A DNA stretch of 12,681 bases, taken from Stenotrophomonas sp. (GTDB lineage Bacteria > Pseudomonadota > Gammaproteobacteria > Xanthomonadales > Xanthomonadaceae). Where the stretch lies: assembly GCA_003484865.1 (NCBI GenBank), contig DMZT01000084.1, positions 1 to 12,681 on the forward strand, given 5' to 3'. Below, piece by piece: positions 1-7,445 of the stretch. Positions within the stretch are counted from its first letter, which is position 1, and every line of letters begins with the position of its first letter. The position numbers were made by a program, and so were the translations under genes. The notes under the pieces were generated by a model. That model did no database searches. It was not told where the DNA came from and saw only the letters and a program-made list of their open reading frames with translations.

Positions 1-2958
1 GACGTCGCGCTGTGGCGCGAACTGCAGCCGCTGGACCTGGACAAGGACCAGAGCGTGCAGGTGCTCTCCAGCGAAAGCGATGAGCACTTCTACGGTGGTG
101 GCCAGCAGAACGGGCGCTTCGAGTTCAAGGGCCGCGAACTGGAGGTGTCGTACTCCGGTGGCTGGGAAGAGGGGGATCGCCCCAACCCGGCGCCGATGCT
201 GTTGAGCTCGCGGGGCTGGGGCATGCTGCGCAACACGTGGAGCGACGGCACCTACGATCTGCGCCAGGCCGACCAGGCCACGCTGCTGCACCGCGAGGAC
301 CGCTTCGATGCGTACTACTTCGTCGGGCCGAGCCTGCATACGCTGCTGGACCGTTACACCACGCTGACCGGCCGCGCCGGCCTGCTGCCGCGCTGGGCGT
401 TCTCCTATGGCGACGCCGACTGCTACAACGATGGCAACAACATCAAGAAGCCGGGCAGCGTGCCCGACGGCTGGAGCGACGGCCCGACCGGCACCACGCC
501 CGACGTGGTCGACAGCGTGGCCAGGCAGTACCGAGAGCACGACATGCCCGGGGGCTGGATCCTTCCCAACGATGGTTACGGCTGCGGCTACAAAAAGCTG
601 CCCGAGACCGTGCAGGGGCTGGCGAAGTACGGCTTCAAGACCGGCCTGTGGACCGAGAACGGCGTCGACAAGATCGCCTGGGAAGTGGGCACCGCCGGCA
701 GCCGCGTGCAGAAGCTCGACGTGGCCTGGACCGGCAAGGGCTACCAGTTCGCGATGGATGCCAACCAGTCCGCGTTCAACGGCATCATGGACAACTCAGA
801 TTCGCGCCCGTTCCTGTGGACGGTGATGGGCTGGGGCGGCATCCAGCGCTATGCGGTGGCCTGGACCGGCGACCAGAGCAGCAGCTGGGATTACATCCGC
901 TGGCACATTCCGACCCTGATCGGCTCGGGCCTGTCCGGCATGGCCTACGCCAGTGGCGACGTGGACGCGATCTTTGGCGGCAGCGCCGAGACCTTCACCC
1001 GCGACCTGCAGTGGAAGAGCTTCACCCCTGTGCTGATGGGCATGTCCGGCTGGTCGGGCAATGCGCGCAAGCACCCGTGGTGGTTCGATGAGCCCTACCG
1101 CAGCGTCAACCGCGACTACCTCAAGCTGAAGATGCGCATGACCCCGTACATGTACGGGCTGGCACACGATGCAGCGACCAGCGGTGCACCGCTGCTGCGC
1201 GCGCTGATGTGGGACTACCCCCAGGACCCGCAGGCCTACACCGAAGCGCACAAGTACCAGTTCCTGCTCGGCCGCGAGCTGTTGATCGCACCGGTGTACC
1301 GCAGCCAGGCCGCGAGCCGTGGCTGGCGCCGCGACATCCACCTGCCGCAGGGCCGCTGGATCGACTACTGGGATGGCCGCCAGCTGCAGGCCGGCGCCGA
1401 GGGGCGCTCGCTGGATCGTCCGGTCGATCTGGCCACGATCCCGGTGTTCGTGCGCGCCGGCGCCATCATCCCGATGTACCCGGCGATGCTCTACGACGGT
1501 GAGAAGCCGCTGGATGAAGTGACCTTCGATCTGTACCCGCAAGGCACCTCGCAGTACACGCTGTACGAAGATGATGGCGCCACCCGCCGCTATGAGAAAG
1601 GCGAATCGAGCACGCAGGCGATCACGGTGCAGGCCCCGGCGCAGGGCACTGGCCCGGTGCAGGTGCGCATCGATCCGGTGCAGGGCCGGTATGCCGGCCA
1701 GCTGCCGCAGCGCCGCTATGCGCTGCGCGTGCTCAGCCGCCAGCGCCCGGCCACGGTGACGCTGGGCGGACGCGCGCTGCCGATGCTGGCCGACCAGGCA
1801 GCGTGGCAGGGTGCGGGCGAGGGCTGGTACTTCGATGCGGCAGAGCGCCGCGGCACCCTGCACGTGCGCACCGCGCCGACCGACCTCCGCCAGGCACTCA
1901 CGCTGCAGCTGGATCTGCCGATCGCCGCCGCACCGGTCGACGATGCCTTCCCGGCCGCACCGGAACTGGGCCGCGCGCTGCCCTCCGACAGCCTGCTGGT
2001 GGTCAACCGGCCGGCCGAGGAGCAGGGCTATGAGATGGAGAAAGCCTTCGACGATGATCCGGCCACGTGGTTCCGCACCGTGCGCAACCAGGCGGTCAAG
2101 ACCGGTGCGCATGAGTGGGTGCTCGGCTTCGGCGAACGCAAGCTGATCGACGGCATCGAACTGGCGCCGCGCAACGACCCGCACTGGAAGAACGGCCAGA
2201 TCCGCGACTACGAGATCTACATGGCCGACAGCAACGGCGAGTGGGGCGAACCGATCAAGCGCGGTCGCCTGACCCTGCAGCAGGGCATGCAGCAGATCGA
2301 CTTCCCCGCCCATGCCGGCCGCCTGCTGCGCTTCCGCGTGCTGAGCACGCAGAACCCGGAAGGCGACGGTGCCAGCGCTGCCGACCCGATGGTGACCGCG
2401 GCGCAGGGCAGCGTGGCGCGTGCGGTGGATGCGCTGCAGCCGCGCGATGTCGGCCCGATCGTGCTGTCCACGTTCCACGTGCTGGAGCATCCGCAGCCGG
2501 AAGGCCCGGCGCAGCAGCTGTATCTCTCCGCGCTGCCCATGCCGACCCCGTTGAAGGCCAGCGTCGCTGCCGACCACGCATTGGGTGGGCAGGCCGAGAT
2601 GCGCATGAACGGTCTGCATTTCCGCCGCGGCCTGGGCGTCAATGCCAGCAGCCGGATCGATCTGGAACTCACGGGCAGCTGGCGCCTGCTGCGCGCCGAC
2701 CTGGGCATCGATGATCAGTGCCGCACCGCGGGCGGCATGCAGTTCCAGGTGTGGGGTGACGGTCGGCTGCTGTACGACAGCGGCCTGGTCAACGCACCCG
2801 GCGTGGTCAAACCGGAGCTGGACGTGCGCGGCCTGCAGCGGCTGAGCCTGCGCACGCTCGGGGCGCAGGGCGATCGACCCGCGCAGGTCTGTGGCAACTG
2901 GGCCAATGCCGCCCTGATCGGACAGGAGGGCGATACCGCCAGCATCGTGTCGCCGTAA
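1..2958 (+). CDS. GH31 family glycosidase with F5/8C and NPCBM modules (5' end missing)
   Basis: Retaining alpha-glycosidase of family GH31; the frame is open from base 1, so the true start and any signal peptide lie outside the window. Domains in order: end of the N-terminal beta-sandwich (YGGGQQNGRF near 91-120), the TIM barrel opening with PRWAFSYGDADC near 388 and closing with LLGRELLIAPV at 1264-1296, C-terminal beta-sandwiches, a discoidin-like F5/8 type C module at about 1980-2360, and an NPCBM module at about 2510-2940 (HFRRGLGV, GMQFQVWGDG). The likely catalytic nucleophile is the Asp in KLDVAW (718-720) and the acid/base is the Asp in WTGDQSSSW (871-873), which follows the family-typical GIQRY. 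The motif style and added binding modules recall GH31 enzymes acting on alpha-galactosides or alpha-GalNAc rather than classical alpha-glucosidases or xylosidases; this is inferred from memory of the family. It lies upstream of and co-directional with a TonB receptor, which fits glycan scavenging. GH31 membership is secure; substrate is not. Confidence 0.92.
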   Translation, partial: DVALWRELQPLDLDKDQSVQVLSSESDEHFYGGGQQNGRFEFKGRELEVSYSGGWEEGDRPNPAPMLLSSRGWGMLRNTWSDGTYDLRQADQATLLHREDRFDAYYFVGPSLHTLLDRYTTLTGRAGLLPRWAFSYGDADCYNDGNNIKKPGSVPDGWSDGPTGTTPDVVDSVARQYREHDMPGGWILPNDGYGCGYKKLPETVQGLAKYGFKTGLWTENGVDKIAWEVGTAGSRVQKLDVAWTGKGYQFAMDANQSAFNGIMDNSDSRPFLWTVMGWGGIQRYAVAWTGDQSSSWDYIRWHIPTLIGSGLSGMAYASGDVDAIFGGSAETFTRDLQWKSFTPVLMGMSGWSGNARKHPWWFDEPYRSVNRDYLKLKMRMTPYMYGLAHDAATSGAPLLRALMWDYPQDPQAYTEAHKYQFLLGRELLIAPVYRSQAASRGWRRDIHLPQGRWIDYWDGRQLQAGAEGRSLDRPVDLATIPVFVRAGAIIPMYPAMLYDGEKPLDEVTFDLYPQGTSQYTLYEDDGATRRYEKGESSTQAITVQAPAQGTGPVQVRIDPVQGRYAGQLPQRRYALRVLSRQRPATVTLGGRALPMLADQAAWQGAGEGWYFDAAERRGTLHVRTAPTDLRQALTLQLDLPIAAAPVDDAFPAAPELGRALPSDSLLVVNRPAEEQGYEMEKAFDDDPATWFRTVRNQAVKTGAHEWVLGFGERKLIDGIELAPRNDPHWKNGQIRDYEIYMADSNGEWGEPIKRGRLTLQQGMQQIDFPAHAGRLLRFRVLSTQNPEGDGASAADPMVTAAQGSVARAVDALQPRDVGPIVLSTFHVLEHPQPEGPAQQLYLSALPMPTPLKASVAADHALGGQAEMRMNGLHFRRGLGVNASSRIDLELTGSWRLLRADLGIDDQCRTAGGMQFQVWGDGRLLYDSGLVNAPGVVKPELDVRGLQRLSLRTLGAQGDRPAQVCGNWANAALIGQEGDTASIVSP

Positions 2959-2999
2959 CCGAAGAAACACGCTTTCAGAAAAACAGCTCTCTCCCGTTT

Positions 3000-3030
3000 C
3001 CCGTCTGCGGCCGTCTGGCCGCGGCACGGG
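3000..3030 (+). promoter_or_regulatory. Intergenic stem-loop between GH31 and receptor genes
   Basis: The 138-base gap between the GH31 stop and the receptor start holds a two-part hairpin. The inner stem GCGGCC/GGCCGC (3007-3012 with 3017-3022) closes a GTCT loop. The outer stem CCCGT/ACGGG (3000-3004 with 3026-3030) is separated from it by a small internal loop. No T-tract follows, so it is not a classical factor-independent terminator. It could slow or partly end transcription, or protect mRNA ends in a polycistronic message and so set different levels of the two products. No convincing -35/-10 pair was seen in the gap. Confidence 0.5.
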
Positions 3031-3084
3031 GGACGTTTGCCCGAAAACACCCATCCACCGCCAGCCCCACGCTGCGGATCGAAC

Positions 3085-3090
3085 AAGGAG
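3085..3090 (+). promoter_or_regulatory. Shine-Dalgarno site fixing the TonB receptor start
   Basis: AAGGAG lies six bases before the ATG at 3097. It decides against an in-frame TTG at 3037, which would add 20 residues rich in Pro and charged residues in front of what is otherwise a proper signal peptide. Confidence 0.8.
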
Positions 3091-3096
3091 CCAAAG

Positions 3097-5841
3097 ATGT
3101 TGACCGAACGCCATCGCCATCGCCGCATCACCGCCACCCCCTTGTCCATCGCACTCGGCCTGGCCGTCGCGGTGGTCGGCAGTGCCAGCGCCCAGGACGC
3201 AACGCCCGATACCAAGGCCACCGAGCTGTCGCGCATCGAGGTGACCGGCTCCAACATCCGCCGTAGTGATGTGGAAACCGCCTCGCCGGTGCAGGTGATC
3301 AGCAAGCAGGACATCGAGAACATGGGTGCGCGCACCCTGCTGCAGGTGCTCGACAATCTGCCGGCGGCACGTCCGGGTCAGCAGGATGCGCGCTCGCTGT
3401 TCACCGGTTCGGATGGTGCCTCGCAGGCCAACCTGCGCGGCCTCGGCGCACAGGGTACGCTGGTGCTGCTCAATGGCCGTCGCCTGTCCTACTACGGCGC
3501 GCCGGCCGGCTTCCAGACCCAGTTCGTCAACATCGATGCGATCCCCGCCGCGGCGATCGAGCGCATGGAAGTGCTGACCGACGGTGCCTCGGCGGTGTAC
3601 GGCACCGACGCCGTGGCCGGCGTGATCAACGTGATCACCAAGCGCTCCTACCAGGGTGCGGAGATCAATCTCACCACCGACAAATCCTCGCGGATCAGCT
3701 CCTACGGCGAACACCAGGGCAGCATCACCGCCGGCTTCGGCGACCTGGATGAAGACCGCTACAACGTCTACGCCTCGGTGAACCTGTACCGGCGCGATGC
3801 GATCCCGCTGAGCGACTTCTACGACAAGCGGCCCGACCAGTACTACGTCAACAACCCGAACTACCTGCCCAACCTGCGCCTGGGGACCGGCAGCAAGCCG
3901 GGCGAGTTCAACCCGGGCAGCTACTTCGCCTTCGATCCGGTCACCGGCCGCCGCGTGCAGGAAGCCGCCCCGGGCTGCAACAACGTACTCACCAGCGAAG
4001 CGGCCGGCCCGCGCTGTATCTGGGAGACGTGGATGAACAACGAGATCGACGCCGGCGCCAAGTCCGAGCGCAACACCGCCTACGTCAACGCCCACTTCCT
4101 GATCGGCGACAGCACCGAAGCCTTCGCCGAAGCCACGTACACCGACATCGACCTGACCGCCAACGGCGGTACGCCGCGTGCCTACGGCACCACCACCGGC
4201 AACCCGACCAGCTGGTTCTCGCGCAATACCGGCACCACGGTCAACCAGTTCCTGTATCCGTACCTGGGCCCGAACAACGAATACAACAACGCCTCGCCCG
4301 AACTGAAGGCACTGATGGGCGGCGTGGTCGGCCTGCAGTACCTGTTGCAGGACGTGGGCGCCAACCACTTCGGCCAGCGCAACACCGATCAGAGCTATCG
4401 GGTGGTGGCCGGAATGCGCGGTGATGTCGGCGACTGGAACTGGGAAACCGCCTTCGCCACCGCCGGCAGCCACTCGGTCACCTACCAGACCACCAACGTC
4501 AACCTGGCCGGCTTCGAGAAGGCCTTCGGCCCGTATTCCGTCGATCCTGGTACCGGCCGCGTCATCATTTCCGATCACCCGGCGTACAAATTCGGTGAGA
4601 TCAGCGAGGCCAACGCCGCGCTGATCCGCGAAGCGTTCCCCACCTTCGACATCCAGTCCTGGACGCGCCTGCATACGCTGGACGGAAAGATCGAAGGTCC
4701 GCTGTTCCAGATGCCGGCCGGTGAAGTGCGTGCGGCCTTCGGCTTCAACGCCAGCCGCGAAACCTTCTACACCCCGGGCAACCCGGATGCGGCCAACGGC
4801 CTGATCACCCAGCAGGGCGGCTCGTGGTTCGACGGCAAGCGCAACACCTATGCGCTGTTCGCCGAGACAGTGGCGCCGCTCACCGAGAAGCTGGAACTGG
4901 ACGCCGCACTGCGCGTGGACAAGTACCCGGACTTCAGCGCCAACCTGGCCCCGAAGATCGGCCTGAAGTACCAGATGTTCGATCAGCTGATGCTGCGCGG
5001 CACCTACTCCACCGGCTTCCGCGCGCCCACGCCGGGCCAGCTGTACACGCAGAGCACCCAGCAGGGACTGGATACCGTGACCTTGCAGGTGTTCACCACC
5101 GGTCGCCTGTCGCCCAGCGATCCGCTGGCGATCCAGCTCGGCGCCCAACCGCTCAAGCCGGAACAATCGCGCACCGCCTCGCTCGGGCTGACCTGGAAGA
5201 ACGACCTGGGCTTCTCCGGCTCGGTGGACCTGTACGACATCAAGGTCACCGACCGTTTCAGCCAGTCGGCCTCGTTCGCGGTGCCCGCCGGCGTGCCCAA
5301 TCCGCTGGCGTATACCTCGGTGAGCTTCTACACCAACGATTTCGACACCACCACCCGCGGTGTCGATGTGGTGGCCAGCCACACCACCGCACTCGGGGCG
5401 GGCCGGCTGAGCACCACGCTGGGCTACAACTACAACCAGACCCAGGTGGACAGCGGTGCCACCGGCGTGGCCACCAATGAAAGCCAGCGCCGCATTTTCG
5501 AAGAGCGCCTGCCGCGGCAGAAGGCCACGCTCAGCAGCACGTATGCGTGGGGCCGCTTCAGCGTGCTCGGCAAGCTGCGATACTACGGGGCATGGACGGA
5601 CTCTTCGGGCAATGCCACCGGCGACATCTTCCAGCGCTTCGGAGCGATGAGCTTCGTCGATCTGGCCGTGAGCTGGAATGTCACCGAGCACCAGACGCTG
5701 CGGATCGGCGCGGACAACCTGTTCAACCGCTACCCGGACGAGGCCAGCTTCCAGGCCAGCCGTGGCTTGATCTACTCGCGGAACGCGCCGTATGACACCG
5801 ACGGCCGCAACCTCTATGCCGAATACCGGATCCGCTACTGA
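3097..5841 (+). CDS. TonB-dependent outer-membrane receptor
   Basis: A 914-residue outer-membrane active transporter powered by TonB-ExbBD. The signal peptide runs from a basic N-terminus (HRHRR) through a hydrophobic stretch to a probable cut after ASA at residue 32. IEVTGSNIRRSD starts at residue 47, the usual entry into the plug in this receptor class. The plug spans about residues 55-180, with NLRGLGAQGTLVLLNGRR, MEVLTDGASAVYGTDAVAGVINVITK and other standard plug motifs. The rest is the 22-strand barrel, with the conserved GLKYQ and RGTYSTGFRAPTP regions and a terminal aromatic residue (YRIRY) as expected for outer-membrane insertion. Cys294 and Cys307 probably form a loop disulfide. There is no N-terminal STN signalling domain, so no direct sigma/anti-sigma control is indicated, and no SusD partner is seen. 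The stop overlaps the next start (TGATG). Neighbours suggest a carbohydrate- or amino-compound-derived ligand; the ligand itself is unknown. Confidence 0.93.
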   Translation: MLTERHRHRRITATPLSIALGLAVAVVGSASAQDATPDTKATELSRIEVTGSNIRRSDVETASPVQVISKQDIENMGARTLLQVLDNLPAARPGQQDARSLFTGSDGASQANLRGLGAQGTLVLLNGRRLSYYGAPAGFQTQFVNIDAIPAAAIERMEVLTDGASAVYGTDAVAGVINVITKRSYQGAEINLTTDKSSRISSYGEHQGSITAGFGDLDEDRYNVYASVNLYRRDAIPLSDFYDKRPDQYYVNNPNYLPNLRLGTGSKPGEFNPGSYFAFDPVTGRRVQEAAPGCNNVLTSEAAGPRCIWETWMNNEIDAGAKSERNTAYVNAHFLIGDSTEAFAEATYTDIDLTANGGTPRAYGTTTGNPTSWFSRNTGTTVNQFLYPYLGPNNEYNNASPELKALMGGVVGLQYLLQDVGANHFGQRNTDQSYRVVAGMRGDVGDWNWETAFATAGSHSVTYQTTNVNLAGFEKAFGPYSVDPGTGRVIISDHPAYKFGEISEANAALIREAFPTFDIQSWTRLHTLDGKIEGPLFQMPAGEVRAAFGFNASRETFYTPGNPDAANGLITQQGGSWFDGKRNTYALFAETVAPLTEKLELDAALRVDKYPDFSANLAPKIGLKYQMFDQLMLRGTYSTGFRAPTPGQLYTQSTQQGLDTVTLQVFTTGRLSPSDPLAIQLGAQPLKPEQSRTASLGLTWKNDLGFSGSVDLYDIKVTDRFSQSASFAVPAGVPNPLAYTSVSFYTNDFDTTTRGVDVVASHTTALGAGRLSTTLGYNYNQTQVDSGATGVATNESQRRIFEERLPRQKATLSSTYAWGRFSVLGKLRYYGAWTDSSGNATGDIFQRFGAMSFVDLAVSWNVTEHQTLRIGADNLFNRYPDEASFQASRGLIYSRNAPYDTDGRNLYAEYRIRY

Positions 5842-7136
5842 TGGACCGGCAACGACGTGCTCTGCTGCGTGGCGCACTGGCCCTGCCAGTCGCTGCGGCA
5901 CTCTCCGGTGCGAACGCCATGGACGCTGAGCCGCTGGCGCTGCCGGCAGTGGGCGCGCGCACGCCGGCCGAGCTGGCCGCCGACGAAACCTGGTGGGCCC
6001 AGGTGCGCGCGCTGTACGACCTCACCGACGAGGTCGTGATGCTGGACAACGGCTACTGGGGCGCGATGGCGCGCCCGGTGCTGCAGGCCTACCAGCAGGC
6101 CACCGCCACGGTGAATGCCGGCAACGCCTGGTTCGGGCGCTTGGCGTTTCCACCGCTGTTTGAGCAGGCCCGCGTGCGTCTGGCGCAGGTGCTGGGCGTG
6201 GAGACCGACGAAATCGTGCTCACCCGGGGCGCCACTGAAGCGATGCAGGTGCTGATCGGCAGCTACCGCGGGCTGTCGCCGGGTGATGCGGTGATGTATG
6301 CCGATACCGACTACGACAGCATGATCAGCGCGATGCAGTGGCTGCAGGCGCGGCGCGGTGTGCAGCCGGTGGCGATCACGCTGCCTGAGCCATTCGACCA
6401 TGACAGCATCGTGGAGACGTACCGCCGCGCGCTGGCCGCCAACCCGCGCGTGCGCCTGCTCCTGCTGACCCACGTCAACCACCGCAACGGCATGCTGCTG
6501 CCGGTGGCCGAGATCGCCGCGCTGGCCAGGGCGGCGGGCGTGGAGGTGGTGCTCGATGCGGCGCACGGCATCGGCCAGGTGGATACGCCGCTACGCGCGC
6601 TGGGCGTGGATTTCATCGGGATCAACCTGCACAAGTGGATCGGCGCGCCGGTCGGCGTCGGCGCGGTGTATGTCCGCCGCGGGCGGGTGCGCGATCTGGA
6701 TCCGTACATGGGCGAGCAGGACCACGACGACATCCGTACCCGTGTGCACACCGGAACGGTCAACTTCGCCGCCTACATGGCGTTGCCGGTCGCGCTGGAT
6801 CTGCACGAGCGCATCGGCGTGGCCAACAAGCGGGCGCGGCTGCTGCGCCTGCGCAATCAGTGGATGGACGCGTTGCGCGGCGACGAACGCCTCCAGCTGC
6901 TGGGCTCGGACGACCCGCGCCTGTCCAGTGCGATCACCTCGTTCCGGCTGCGCGGGCAGACCACGATGCGCGACAACACGGCCACCTCGCAGCGGATGGT
7001 GAAGCAGTCCGGCGTGTTCGTGGTGCCGCGCGAAGGGCTGGCTTCGGGCGCCTGCCTGCGGGTCACGCCGGGCATCTTCAGCACGCCGGCGCAGATGGAC
7101 GCACTGGTGGCGGCGGTACGCGCGGCCGCTGGCTGA
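5841..7136 (+). CDS. Exported class-V-aminotransferase-fold PLP enzyme (isopenicillin N epimerase/PvdN-like)
   Basis: A 431-residue fold-type I PLP enzyme. Lys265 in NLHKWIG is the expected Schiff-base lysine; Asp239 and His242 in LDAAHGIGQ contact the cofactor ring; TRGATEA at 128-134 is the phosphate-binding turn; HTGTVNF is the late motif typical of isopenicillin N epimerase-like members. The N-terminus QRRALLRGALALPVAAALSGANA has twin arginines, a hydrophobic core and an Ala-x-Ala end, so I read it as a Tat signal peptide of about 26 residues. This fits a protein that must bind its cofactor before export. A known precedent is PvdN, a Tat-exported periplasmic PLP enzyme of this fold in pyoverdine maturation. 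The start overlaps the receptor stop by one base and has only a weak Shine-Dalgarno, which points to translational coupling and a shared task. The reaction (transamination, epimerisation, desulfuration or other) cannot be told from the sequence. Confidence 0.88.
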   Translation: MDRQRRALLRGALALPVAAALSGANAMDAEPLALPAVGARTPAELAADETWWAQVRALYDLTDEVVMLDNGYWGAMARPVLQAYQQATATVNAGNAWFGRLAFPPLFEQARVRLAQVLGVETDEIVLTRGATEAMQVLIGSYRGLSPGDAVMYADTDYDSMISAMQWLQARRGVQPVAITLPEPFDHDSIVETYRRALAANPRVRLLLLTHVNHRNGMLLPVAEIAALARAAGVEVVLDAAHGIGQVDTPLRALGVDFIGINLHKWIGAPVGVGAVYVRRGRVRDLDPYMGEQDHDDIRTRVHTGTVNFAAYMALPVALDLHERIGVANKRARLLRLRNQWMDALRGDERLQLLGSDDPRLSSAITSFRLRGQTTMRDNTATSQRMVKQSGVFVVPREGLASGACLRVTPGIFSTPAQMDALVAAVRAAAG

Positions 7137-7146
7137 GGCACCCGGC

Positions 7147-7173
7147 GACGCTGGCGGTGACCTCGCCAGCGTC
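7147..7173. terminator. Convergent intergenic hairpin (probable terminator)
   Basis: A perfect 10-bp stem, GACGCTGGCG (7147-7156) paired with CGCCAGCGTC (7164-7173), with a 7-base loop, starts 10 bases after the PLP gene stop. There is no clear T-tract on either side, so its strength is uncertain. It sits between convergent genes and could act on both. A smaller hairpin, CCCGAC/GTCGGG at 7184-7199, follows and abuts the stop codon of the opposite-strand gene. Confidence 0.65.
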
Positions 7174-7199
7174 CGTCGGCAGGCCCGACGCGGGTCGGG

Positions 7200-7445
7200 T
7201 TACCAGTGGAACCACACCGTCAGCGCGTGCAGGATCACGCCGATCAGCCCCCCCACCAGGGTGCCGTTGAAGCGGATGAACTGCAGGTCGCGGCCCACGC
7301 TCAGTTCCAGCTGCTCGACCAGATGGCGTTCGTCCCAGCTTTTGACGGTCTGTGCGATGTGCTCGGTCACGCCGCTGCGCAGCCGCGTGGTCAGGCGCTC
7401 GGCACCGTCCATCAGGTGCTGGTTCAGCGCTTCGCGCAGTGACGC
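7200..7445 (-). pseudogene. 3' remnant of a DUF445-family inner-membrane protein gene
   Basis: The last 80 codons of the long minus-strand ORF do not look like tape measure. They match the conserved C-terminal end of DUF445 proteins: an amphipathic segment beginning SLREALNQHL, then VKSWDERHLVEQLEL, the signature GRDLQFIRFNGTLVGG, and a final transmembrane helix (GGLIGVILHALTVWF) ending at the stop. Intact family members are about 400 residues with an N-terminal membrane segment, so roughly the first four fifths are missing here. The family assignment is from my memory of this strongly conserved tail. The fragment has no start of its own and is expressed, if at all, as the end of the fused phage protein. 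The stop TAA (7200-7202) is presumably that of the original chromosomal gene. Confidence 0.8.

Noticed and set aside
3037..3096. TTG start for the TonB receptor
   Set aside because: It has no good Shine-Dalgarno and would put a Pro-rich extension before the signal peptide; the ATG at 3097 has AAGGAG at ideal spacing.
796..5901. A 1701-codon open frame on the minus strand across the GH31 and receptor genes
   Set aside because: It mirrors genes with clear domains on the + strand, its translation is low-complexity Arg/Ala/Gly/Val/His-rich with no recognisable domain, and such antisense frames are expected where third positions are nearly all G or C.
7137..7199. An attachment site or small RNA in the convergent gap
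   Set aside because: Only two hairpins are visible, no matching repeat was found in the window, and the phage boundary lies further in, near 7440-7460.
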